Positions 22,533-28,700 of a DNA stretch of 31,688 bases are shown piece by piece; the first letter of the stretch is position 1; each line of letters starts with the position of its first letter. Under the pieces are notes generated by a model. It searched no databases. It saw only the letters and a list, made by a program, of their open reading frames with translations, and was not told the origin of the DNA. The position numbers were made by a program, and so were the translations under genes. This stretch comes from DASYXZ01 sp035934315 (GTDB taxonomy: Bacteria; Acidobacteriota; Terriglobia; UBA7540), in NCBI GenBank assembly GCA_035934315.1, contig DASYXZ010000056.1, positions 1 to 31,688 of the forward strand, read 5' to 3'.

Positions 22533-23546
22533 TCATCCACCAACATACTTTGCGTAAAGGCTGCGCGCCACGGCAAGGTCCTGGGTGCCGCGAATGATCG
22601 CGCGGCCATCGTTGAAGATGGTGAGTTCGTAAGGATCGAGTGCGCACTTCAGCAAAAACTCATTGCCGCGCACCGGACCGAATTTTTCCAGGCGCAATTT
22701 GAGCGTGGCAAGGTCAAAGCCCTGTGACTCCTGCCGGCGAATCTGCACGGCGTCCCGTCCGCAAAGCGAAGTTGGGGTGGAGTCTCCAATCATCAGATGG
22801 ACGAAATCCCGCGCTCCACAAGCCCGGCAGCGAGGATCTATTTGTGGGTGAACCTTTTGAAATCGATTTTCCCAGATATCGTAAGAAAGAAGCGAGCCGT
22901 GAAGCTCCGCGTGGCGGCCGATGATAATTTTAATGGCTTCCGTCACTTGAGCGGCCGCGGCCCATGCCGCCGCAGGAGCAATCACACCCACCGTGTCGCA
23001 TGTGTCTTGAATTCCTTTGGGGGCAGCAGGAAAAAGGCAGGCCAGGCACGCGGTGCGCCCGGGAAGAAAGGTCATCGTAGTCGCGTAACTTCCCACAACC
23101 GCGCCATAAATCCACGGAACACCGAGCTTCAGCGAGACATCATTCAACAGATAACGAGTTTCAAAATTGTCGGTACCGTCCAGGATGACGTCAAAGCCTT
23201 GAACCAGGTTCTCAATATTACGTCCGTCGGCGTCGGCGACCATGGCCTGAACATCCACATCAGAATTGATTCTGTTCAGCTTGCGCTGGGCGGCGATGGC
23301 CTTGGGCAGATTTTGGCGAGCGTCGGATTCATCAAAGAGGATTTGGCGCTGAAGGTTGCACTCTTCAACATAGTCGCGGTCCACAATCCGCAGCGTGCCG
23401 ATACCGGCGCGGACCAGGGCGTTCGCCTGCATGGTGCCCAGCGCGCCACAACCCACGATGATAACTTTGGCACGCCGCAGCTTCTGCTGTCCTTCGGCCC
23501 CGATGGGCAGGAAAAGAATCTGGCGGGAATATTTATCTTGATACAT
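22533..23546 (-). CDS. thiF: ThiF/MoeB/HesA family adenylyltransferase (E1-like)
   Basis: 337 residues, matching the length and layout of Bacillus-type ThiF rather than the shorter MoeB. The nucleotide loop is VGCGALGTMQANALVRAG, followed by IVDRDYVEECNLQRQILF with the arginine finger. DGTDNFETRYLLND carries the catalytic Asp. Two CxxC pairs (CLACLF and CRACG) bind zinc, and DTCDTVGVIAPAA holds the likely catalytic cysteine. A C-terminal domain with LTIFNDGRAIIRGTQDLAVA follows. It adenylates the Gly-Gly end of ThiS or MoaD proteins. No thi or moa operon is nearby; the only visible candidate substrate is the small protein at 15140-15436. Confidence 0.88.
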   Translation of the reverse strand: MYQDKYSRQILFLPIGAEGQQKLRRAKVIIVGCGALGTMQANALVRAGIGTLRIVDRDYVEECNLQRQILFDESDARQNLPKAIAAQRKLNRINSDVDVQAMVADADGRNIENLVQGFDVILDGTDNFETRYLLNDVSLKLGVPWIYGAVVGSYATTMTFLPGRTACLACLFPAAPKGIQDTCDTVGVIAPAAAWAAAAQVTEAIKIIIGRHAELHGSLLSYDIWENRFQKVHPQIDPRCRACGARDFVHLMIGDSTPTSLCGRDAVQIRRQESQGFDLATLKLRLEKFGPVRGNEFLLKCALDPYELTIFNDGRAIIRGTQDLAVARSLYAKYVGG

Positions 23547-23582
23547 GTTCTGTCTTCAGTGCTTTGTCATCTGACACCTTTC

Positions 23583-23588
23583 ATTATA
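23583..23588 (-). promoter_or_regulatory. Putative -10 box for thiF in the thiF-pcm divergent spacer
   Basis: Read on the minus strand, GGC-TATAAT-GAAAGG gives a perfect -10 about 36 bases before the thiF ATG. The -35 position (TCACAG) is poor. On the plus strand no equally good promoter for pcm is apparent. Confidence 0.35.
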
Positions 23589-23639
23589 GCCACATCCATT
23601 TTAAACTGTGAGCAGGATGCTCGAACCGCCAAATAAGTC

Positions 23640-24317
23640 ATGACTGAAGCCATCCCCTACGAATCCGAACGGCGCGCGATGGTTGAGTGTCAGCTCCGAA
23701 GGCGGGGCATTCGCGATCCGCGGGTGCTGGAAGCAATGTTCCATGTTCCGCGCCACGAGTTCGTAGCGGCGGGCCTCGTCAACCGGGCTTATGAAGACCG
23801 GCCGTTGCCCATTGGGGAAAGCGAAACGATTTCCCAACCTTATATTGTTGCCGTCATGACGGAAGCGGCGCGTGTTCAACCGGGCGATAAGGCTCTGGAA
23901 GTTGGGGCGGGAAGCGGATACCAGGCGGCGATCCTCGCTCAACTGGGCGCGACGGTCTACGCGCTGGAGCGCAATCCGGATCTTGCTGAGGCATCACGCC
24001 GCCGGCTCGCCCGCCTGGGCTATCCCGAGATTGATGTACTGTGCGGCGACGGGACTGAGGGCTATGCGGCTGCCGCGCCATACAAGGTGATTATGGTGAG
24101 CGCGGCTTCGCCACCCCAAATACCTCGCCCGCTTTTTGAGCAACTTTCTGGCGGCGGCCGCCTGGTGATCCCCGTGGGCGGGCGCGAGCATCAGGAACTG
24201 CAATTGATTTTCAAGCATGGCGACGAATTCGCCATACAGGCGTTGGGTCCCTGCCAATTCATTCCCTTGATTGGGAAATACGGCTGGCCGGAAATACCAT
24301 CCTCCGTGGCCCGATAA
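23640..24317 (+). CDS. pcm: Protein-L-isoaspartate O-methyltransferase
   Basis: 225 residues. Repairs isoaspartyl residues in aged proteins by SAM-dependent methylation, in the cytoplasm. Family motifs in order: VPRHEFV, the signature DRPLPIGESETISQPYIVA, the SAM loop ALEVGAGSGYQAAILAQLG, a GDGTEGYAAAAPYKVIMVSAA segment with the VSAA replacing the more usual TAAA, and GGRLVIPVGG. Length is standard. It is divergent from thiF and 97 bases upstream of the glycosyltransferase, which has its own promoter. Confidence 0.94.
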   Translation: MTEAIPYESERRAMVECQLRRRGIRDPRVLEAMFHVPRHEFVAAGLVNRAYEDRPLPIGESETISQPYIVAVMTEAARVQPGDKALEVGAGSGYQAAILAQLGATVYALERNPDLAEASRRRLARLGYPEIDVLCGDGTEGYAAAAPYKVIMVSAASPPQIPRPLFEQLSGGGRLVIPVGGREHQELQLIFKHGDEFAIQALGPCQFIPLIGKYGWPEIPSSVAR

Positions 24318-24376
24318 AACCCCGCAATTTTTTACCGTTACCTTCCACCCGTGGCAGGCCATCTGCCAACTGTCCT

Positions 24377-24406
24377 TTGACTCAGGACTGCCGCATCCCG
24401 TATAGT
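24377..24406 (+). promoter_or_regulatory. Sigma70 promoter of the glycosyltransferase gene (leaderless)
   Basis: TTGACT (24377-24382), an 18-base spacer and TATAGT (24401-24406). Only 8 bases separate the -10 from the ATG at 24415, so transcription should start at or within a base or two of the start codon. No ribosome-binding site is present. Confidence 0.6.
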
Positions 24407-24414
24407 TTGGACCG

Positions 24415-25149
24415 ATGCCGGACCCATTCCTGAGTATTGTGATTCCCGCCTACAACGAAGCCAAACGGATTGGCAAAACCCTTGAACTAATCTCGTATTA
24501 TCTTAAATTAAAACAGTATACAGCAGAAGTCATCGTGGTGGACGACGGCTCCGCCGACCATCTGGATGAATTGTTGCGGCTGGCGGGCGCGGATTTTCCC
24601 TCAATGAAGATCATCCGGAACGAACGGAACCGCGGTAAAGGCTTCAGCGTGCGCCGCGGAGTGCTGGAAGCTCGCGGGCAATTCGTTCTTTTTACTGACG
24701 CTGACCTTTCCGCACCCATCGAGGAGGTGGATAAACTGTTGGGTGAAATCGAGCGGGCGCGCGCTGACGCCGCGGTGGGATCACGCGCCTTAAAGAAGGA
24801 ATTAATTGGAATCCATCAGCCCCGCCTTCGCGAGCTTGGCGGGCGCGCGCTTAACCTGCTGGTGCGGCTCTCCACCGGACTTAAGATCCGAGATACGCAG
24901 TGCGGGCTGAAGTTGTTTCGCCGGGCCTCAACTCGCCGCGCCTTTGAGCTGCAACGCGCGGAAGGCTTCAGTTTCGATTTCGAAGTGTTGTTCCTCATTG
25001 AACGCCTGGACGGGAAAGTTGTGGAAGTGCCCGTGCGATGGGACCACGACGCCGCCTCCAAGGTCCGCCCTTTCCGTGACGGCATGCGCTTCTGCGTGGA
25101 CCTGGTGGCGCTCCGCTGGCGAGCGGCCACCGGAAAATATCCAATGTAA
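24415..25149 (+). CDS. GT2 glycosyltransferase, dolichyl/polyprenyl-phosphate sugar transferase type
   Basis: 244 residues. The GT-A fold signature begins with SIVIPAYNEAKRIGKTL, continues with VIVVDDGSADH, and has the metal- and nucleotide-binding DAD in LFTDADLSAPIEEVDKLL. RDTQCGLKLFRR and the EGFSFDFEVLFLIE segment are typical of enzymes that load glucose or mannose onto polyprenyl phosphate (DPG/DPM-type). There are no membrane helices, as in the soluble members. The product would feed a periplasmic glycosylation pathway; no partner flippase or acceptor genes are in the window. Confidence 0.88.
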   Translation: MPDPFLSIVIPAYNEAKRIGKTLELISYYLKLKQYTAEVIVVDDGSADHLDELLRLAGADFPSMKIIRNERNRGKGFSVRRGVLEARGQFVLFTDADLSAPIEEVDKLLGEIERARADAAVGSRALKKELIGIHQPRLRELGGRALNLLVRLSTGLKIRDTQCGLKLFRRASTRRAFELQRAEGFSFDFEVLFLIERLDGKVVEVPVRWDHDAASKVRPFRDGMRFCVDLVALRWRAATGKYPM

Positions 25150-25165
25150 TTTCACGCGATTTTCC

Positions 25166-25194
25166 TTGACTCCGCCATGGGTGAATTTTAATAT
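25166..25194 (+). promoter_or_regulatory. Sigma70 promoter for the structured RNA
   Basis: TTGACT (25166-25171), a 17-base spacer and TAATAT (25189-25194). The predicted start is at about 25200-25202, just before the 16S-complementary stretch. This makes the downstream RNA an independent transcript rather than read-through from the glycosyltransferase. Confidence 0.55.
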
Positions 25195-25222
25195 CGCCTC
25201 AACGCTAGAAAGGAGGTGATCC

Positions 25223-25264
25223 ATGACGAACGGAAGTAACCCTAGCGAGGGTGCTGAGGCTTAG
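25223..25264 (+). CDS. 13-codon ORF behind the perfect ribosome-binding site
   Basis: ATG to TAG encodes MTNGSNPSEGAEA. GGAGG at 25212-25216 lies 6 bases before the ATG, so initiation should be very efficient if the site is open. The peptide has no membrane or metal motif and no run of one amino acid suggesting a classic attenuation peptide. Its codons 7-9 lie inside the switchable CTAGCGA segment, so ribosome passage would alter pairing. It could be a real micropeptide, a regulatory ORF, or incidental to 16S pairing. Confidence 0.4.
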   Translation: MTNGSNPSEGAEA

Positions 25265-25400
25265 GCGGTCGCTAGCGCTGTTTCCTTTTTGGGTGCCTTT
25301 CTTTCTTACTTCGGAAGAGGGGCGTGGTCTTAAGGCGCAGGTTGGCGCCTGGGTTCCCCGCCAATGCGGGGGACAAGCCAAATCCCACCAGCACCCTTAA

Positions 25401-25443
25401 CCCCTGGCCCCGTCCGGTGGCGGGGCCAGGGGATTTCCTTTTC
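25401..25443 (+). terminator. Intrinsic-terminator-like hairpin before DUF488
   Basis: CCCCTGGCCCCG (25401-25412) and CGGGGCCAGGGG (25421-25432) form a perfect 12-pair stem with loop TCCGGTGG, followed by ATTTCCTTTTC. The T-tract is interrupted but the stem is very strong. It lies 19 bases before the DUF488 start, so it can either end the small RNA or attenuate DUF488. Confidence 0.6.
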
Positions 25444-25462
25444 TGCGAGCTTCTGTTGTTGC

Positions 25463-26041
25463 ATGCCAAAACCAAAACTGAAACAACCACTTCTGGTGAT
25501 GACCATCGGACATTCCAACCGGCCGCTCGAGACTTTCGTTCAGTATTTGCAATTACACGAAGTGAAGCGGGTGGTCGATGTGCGCACCATTCCCCGCTCG
25601 CAGCACAATCCTCAGTTCAACAAGGACACTTTGCCCGGGGATTTGCGCGCCGTCAAAATATTTTATCGTCACATGCCCGGCCTCGGAGGCCTGCGCCACG
25701 CGCGCCGCGATTCCAAGAACACAGGTTGGCGCAGTCCATCCTTCCGGGGTTATGCCGACTATATGCAGACAAAAGAATTTAGCGCGAGCTTGAAATCGCT
25801 GATGAAACTTGCCCCTCAAAAGCAGATTGCCCTGATGTGCGCGGAAGCTGTGCCGTGGCGCTGCCACCGGTCGCTGATTGCAGACGCGCTGTTGGTGCAC
25901 GGCGTCCCGGTGGAACACATTATTACCCGAACGTTTCGCCGTCCGCACAAGCTCACACCGTTCGCCCGGGTCAAGGGAAAGAAAATCTCTTACCCGCCTG
26001 AGTCACCCAACGGAATAGAGCTCTCTGATTCCAAGAGATAG
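25463..26041 (+). CDS. DUF488 family protein
   Basis: 192 residues from ATG 25463. DUF488 hallmarks: MTIGHSNRPLETFV, VVDVRTIPRSQHNPQFN, FYRHMPGLGGLRHAR, the FRGYADYMQTKEF segment and the cysteine motif ALMCAEAVPWRCHRSLIADAL. The Cys-rich motif hints at redox or nucleic-acid-related activity, but no function is established for the family. The frame is open upstream to 25364, but that part runs through the terminator stem and shows no conservation; a second start at 25499 is also possible. No Shine-Dalgarno is obvious. Confidence 0.88.
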   Translation: MPKPKLKQPLLVMTIGHSNRPLETFVQYLQLHEVKRVVDVRTIPRSQHNPQFNKDTLPGDLRAVKIFYRHMPGLGGLRHARRDSKNTGWRSPSFRGYADYMQTKEFSASLKSLMKLAPQKQIALMCAEAVPWRCHRSLIADALLVHGVPVEHIITRTFRRPHKLTPFARVKGKKISYPPESPNGIELSDSKR

Positions 26042-26066
26042 ATTTTCTTGATTAGTGTTGCTGGGC

Positions 26067-26072
26067 TATAAT
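26067..26072 (+). promoter_or_regulatory. -10 box of the ATPase/PIN-like pair (leaderless start)
   Basis: A perfect TATAAT ends 6 bases before the GTG at 26079, placing the transcription start at the start codon. TTTTCT at 26043-26048 is a poor -35 at 18-base spacing. The box argues for GTG 26079 over the GTG at 26055, which lies upstream of the promoter. Confidence 0.45.
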
Positions 26073-26078
26073 CGCATC

Positions 26079-27386
26079 GTGCTAAAAAGCATTCGCCTCA
26101 AAAACTTCAAGCTCCACGAAGACACCTCGATCGAGGCCGCGCCGATTACTGTCTTCATCGGGCCCAATAACAGCGGAAAGTCGAGCATTTTTCAGGCACT
26201 CATGGCCCTGAGACAGGCCACCCGCCAAACCAGTGAGTATCTTTTTCCTTCAATCCCCCAAAGGCGAAACACTACTGACGATGAGCCGTTTCTCTTTCCT
26301 CCAGACGCAACAATCGGCCTCGGCGAATTTACGGATGTGGTGCGCCGTTCTTCTGTAGACCTTCAGATCGGATGCAGTGGGGAGTTGCAACCGGATGAGG
26401 CCGCGGTTGATCTAGTTCGCGAGGCAGGGGCCATTCAAGTGAGCTTTGACGTCCACATTCGTGACAACCAGCTCGTTCGGCATGAGGGCTGCATCAGGTA
26501 CCAATACGGAGAGGGGCGCTGGAGCTTCCCAACCCCTGAACCGAATGGAAACCGCTTGGTTGGCGGCATTCCGATCGAATTGAGACCTGTTCAGCGTTTC
26601 CAGTTAATTCAGGCCAGTTATACTGGCATCCCTGTAAACCATAGGCCGGAGGAAATGAATGAGCTCACAATGGTCCTCGGGGACACGCCAAGCGAGCTGC
26701 TTGGATCGCTTCATCCCGTGCTCCCATTGCGTGGTTTCGAAGAGTGGGCATACCCATCCACGAAGTTTCCGGGGAAGGAAAACCTAGACAGACTTGTCCT
26801 TCCGGATCGCGGCGTAGCCCTAACGAATGCTCTCTCAGGCAATTCCAGGTTGCGAACGGAGATTTCCGACCGGCTCAAATCCCTTGTTGAAATCGGCATA
26901 GACTTCGAAACAGCTTCGGCGCACCGGGTGAAGGTCTTTGCCACATCTCCAAGCGCCGGACGGGCCCAGACCCTCTTTCTAAATGAAGGCACGGGTGCAA
27001 ATCAGTTGCCATTCATCCTTGTTCCCTTAGCGCTCGCCAAGCCGGGCGAGACAATCCTCCTCTCCGAACCCGAGGCGCACCTACATCCCAAGAAGCAATC
27101 CGAGTTAAGCGGTCTCTTGCTGACGATCGCGAAGAAGCGAAACCTCCAGATTTTTATTGAGACTCACAGCGAGCATGTCCTGCACAGACTTCTTCACGCT
27201 GTAGGGAAAGGCGAGCTGGCCAAAGAAGAGTTGGCTCTGTATTACTTTGTTCCCGAAGATGGCAAAGCCAAAGTGACAAGATTGGCAATCAATGACCTGG
27301 GACAGGTTGAAGGCGGTCTCCCTGGATTCTTTGAACAGAGTTTAAGTGAGCTCACTGAATACCTCGATGCCCTCCGAAAGCCATAA
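26079..27386 (+). CDS. SMC/OLD-like AAA ATPase (putative defence or toxin-module ATPase)
   Basis: About 435 residues. The N-terminus LKSIRLKNFKLHEDTSIE is the typical start of RecF/OLD-like ATPases. Walker A is GPNNSGKSS at about residues 28-36. The C-terminal half has LNEGTGANQLPFIL (signature-like), Walker B ILLSEPEAHLHPK and an H-loop FIETHSEHVLHRLL. The middle (about 100-270) replaces a long coiled coil with a compact domain. No nuclease, TOPRIM or methyltransferase domain is fused. The gene is followed after 3 bases by a small PIN-like protein, so the two likely act together. GC content is lower than in neighbours, suggesting transfer. It resembles ATPases of Septu-, PARIS- and similar two-gene defence modules, but the pair is not one I can name. 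Confidence 0.82.
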   Translation: MLKSIRLKNFKLHEDTSIEAAPITVFIGPNNSGKSSIFQALMALRQATRQTSEYLFPSIPQRRNTTDDEPFLFPPDATIGLGEFTDVVRRSSVDLQIGCSGELQPDEAAVDLVREAGAIQVSFDVHIRDNQLVRHEGCIRYQYGEGRWSFPTPEPNGNRLVGGIPIELRPVQRFQLIQASYTGIPVNHRPEEMNELTMVLGDTPSELLGSLHPVLPLRGFEEWAYPSTKFPGKENLDRLVLPDRGVALTNALSGNSRLRTEISDRLKSLVEIGIDFETASAHRVKVFATSPSAGRAQTLFLNEGTGANQLPFILVPLALAKPGETILLSEPEAHLHPKKQSELSGLLLTIAKKRNLQIFIETHSEHVLHRLLHAVGKGELAKEELALYYFVPEDGKAKVTRLAINDLGQVEGGLPGFFEQSLSELTEYLDALRKP

Positions 27387-27389
27387 CCC

Positions 27390-27848
27390 ATGAAGCACAA
27401 ATTTCTCTTGGACATCATGGTCCTGTACCATGGCATAAAAGTGGTCGACGACCAAGATAACCCCGACGCAACTTCGACAGATTTGCTCAGACTGATCCGA
27501 GAGAACTGCCACACCATTCTCGTTGACAGAACTCTGGCAGACAAATACCTGTCTCATGTCAAAGAACTCTTTCGGCAACCTTCGCACTTAACAGAGGCTT
27601 CGCTATTCATTACCGAATTCATTGCAAACTCCGCCAAAATGAAAAGGGAAGAATTGGACCCACCTCAAATGCCTGGAGGCGCCAAAGTGCCGCCAGAGGA
27701 CGAATATGTAGTGAGGGCAGCGCTGATTTCTCATCCCTTCGTTGTCACAGCTGAAAAGAAATTGAAGGACGCGATCAATAACTTTCCTGGCTTTGGTCTT
27801 AAAGCTGTCACTCCTGCCGAAGCCCTCGAACTCGCCAAGGACACTTAG
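27390..27848 (+). CDS. PIN-like domain protein paired with the ATPase
   Basis: 152 residues. Weak PIN-fold features: KFLLDIMVLYHGI with D8 at the end of the first strand, a central helical part, then PPEDEYVVRAALI followed by FVVTAEKKLKDAI and KAVTPAEAL at the C-terminus. The last blocks follow the pattern seen in PIN nucleases (acidic helix, 'VT-x-D/E-K-x-L' strand, 'TP-x-E' end). Asp is replaced by Glu in TAEKKL. The start ATG is 3 bases after the ATPase stop, so it is co-translated. Line counts here give about 43-50% GC. If the assignment is right it would be an RNase effector controlled by the ATPase. Confidence in the fold is moderate. Confidence 0.6.
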   Translation: MKHKFLLDIMVLYHGIKVVDDQDNPDATSTDLLRLIRENCHTILVDRTLADKYLSHVKELFRQPSHLTEASLFITEFIANSAKMKREELDPPQMPGGAKVPPEDEYVVRAALISHPFVVTAEKKLKDAINNFPGFGLKAVTPAEALELAKDT

Positions 27849-27875
27849 CTGCAATGTGCCAATTCGGTCGGCGGG

Positions 27876-28334
27876 TTAGGACGACTTCGCTTTTGAACGC
27901 TTATTGAAAAACTGATAGGCCTGCTGGATCAATTCCGTGGCTTTGGGCGTGAGGTAAAACTTCGGAAGGTCTTCGCGCCGCACCCAGCGCGCGTCCACCA
28001 CATCTGAAGAAGGCGACAGCCGTCCGCGTATTCGACGGCAGGCGTAATCCACAATTACGAAATGGTAGCGAACGCGACCCGGGTTTTTCCCGCCGCGCAT
28101 GATGCGATCAAACACCGCCAGGATTTCCAGCGGCTCGACGTCGAGGCCGGTTTCTTCTTTGAGCTCGCGCCTCGCCGCCTGCGCCAATTCTTCGCCGAGC
28201 TCGACCAGGCCGCCGGGAATCGACCACTCGCCCTTCAGTGGCTCGAGCTTGCGGCGAATCAGCAGGACTCGATTCCGATGGATCACGATCCCCCCTACGC
28301 CGATCAAGGGACAAGGAGGAAATTCGCGTTTCAT
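27876..28334 (-). CDS. Nudix hydrolase
   Basis: 152 residues. The Nudix box is complete at residues 42-64 (G-x5-E-x7-REL-x-EE-x-GL), with the preceding GEWSIPGG. These bind Mg2+ for hydrolysis of nucleoside diphosphate-linked substrates; the substrate here (ADP-ribose, oxidised nucleotide or other) is not evident. Start at 28334 is chosen because GGGAG lies about 7 bases upstream on the minus strand; a longer frame to 28388 adds a non-conserved basic stretch. It converges with the PIN-like gene. Confidence 0.9.
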   Translation of the reverse strand: MKREFPPCPLIGVGGIVIHRNRVLLIRRKLEPLKGEWSIPGGLVELGEELAQAARRELKEETGLDVEPLEILAVFDRIMRGGKNPGRVRYHFVIVDYACRRIRGRLSPSSDVVDARWVRREDLPKFYLTPKATELIQQAYQFFNKRSKAKSS

Positions 28335-28628
28335 TGGATGCTCCCGCCGTTTCTGGATGGGAACACCCTTTCTGAAACGGCAAGCCAACCCTTTATGCCG
28401 GAGGGCTTGGACGAAGAATAATTCTGCAAGGGCGCGTGATGAAGGCTGGTTTTTGTCATGGGCGTCATCAATATATCAAAAGTTCCGGCGCTGGCCTACC
28501 ATTTCACTCGGCCACCACCCTGCGAGCGGGCCTTCTTATCGCTTCTAATTTTATCAAATAAAACCTTTTTCACATTTCACCCGAACCGCTTAAACCATTT
28601 TCAGACGACCCGGACAATTTCAAATTTC
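28335..28628. other. Spacer between the Nudix gene and aroDE, no gene seen
   Basis: A mostly AT-rich spacer separating divergent genes. It contains the palindrome AGAATAATTCT near 28415-28427 and AT-rich blocks around 28540-28570, but no coding frame, repeat copy or clear minus-strand promoter for the Nudix gene could be supported. Confidence 0.4.
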
Positions 28629-28658
28629 TTGCCTTTGGAATAACAAAAGCATTACATT
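28629..28658 (+). promoter_or_regulatory. Putative promoter for aroDE
   Basis: TTGCCT (28629-28634), an 18-base spacer and TACATT (28653-28658). The leader would be about 37 bases and contains TGAGGA (28689-28694), 6 bases before the GTG. Confidence 0.35.
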
Positions 28659-28700
28659 CAGGAAATTGGAAGTGATACGAGTCGATTGTGAGGACATGCA

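Larger units (their letters stand above)
25201..25443 (+). ncRNA. Candidate structured small RNA or leader with a 16-nt perfect complement to the 16S 3' end
   Basis: No family recognised. AGAAAGGAGGTGATCC (25207-25222) is the exact reverse complement of a typical 16S rRNA tail (GGAUCACCUCCUUUCU), far longer than a normal Shine-Dalgarno. A 13-codon ORF follows at once. CGCTAG (25203-25208) can pair with CTAGCG (25242-25247), looping out the ribosome-binding site; the same CTAGCGA (25242-25248) pairs alternatively with TCGCTAG (25269-25275). Further on, hairpins lie at 25333-25338/25345-25350 (AGGCGC/GCGCCT) and 25353-25361/25366-25374 (nine pairs, loop CAAT). GCACCC (25391-25396) can close the domain with GGGTGC at 25291-25296; as AGCACCCT (25390-25397) it also matches AGGGTGCT (25248-25255). 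It ends in a terminator-like stem. It may be a free RNA or a leader of DUF488. Confidence 0.55.

Noticed and set aside
25207..25222. Minus-strand match to the 3' end of a 16S rRNA gene
   Set aside because: Only the last 16 bases match; upstream on the minus strand the usual GTGCGGCT before GGATCACC is missing, so this is not an rRNA gene fragment.
25364..25462. Upstream extension of DUF488
   Set aside because: It crosses the perfect 12-pair stem at 25401-25432 and has no DUF488 similarity.
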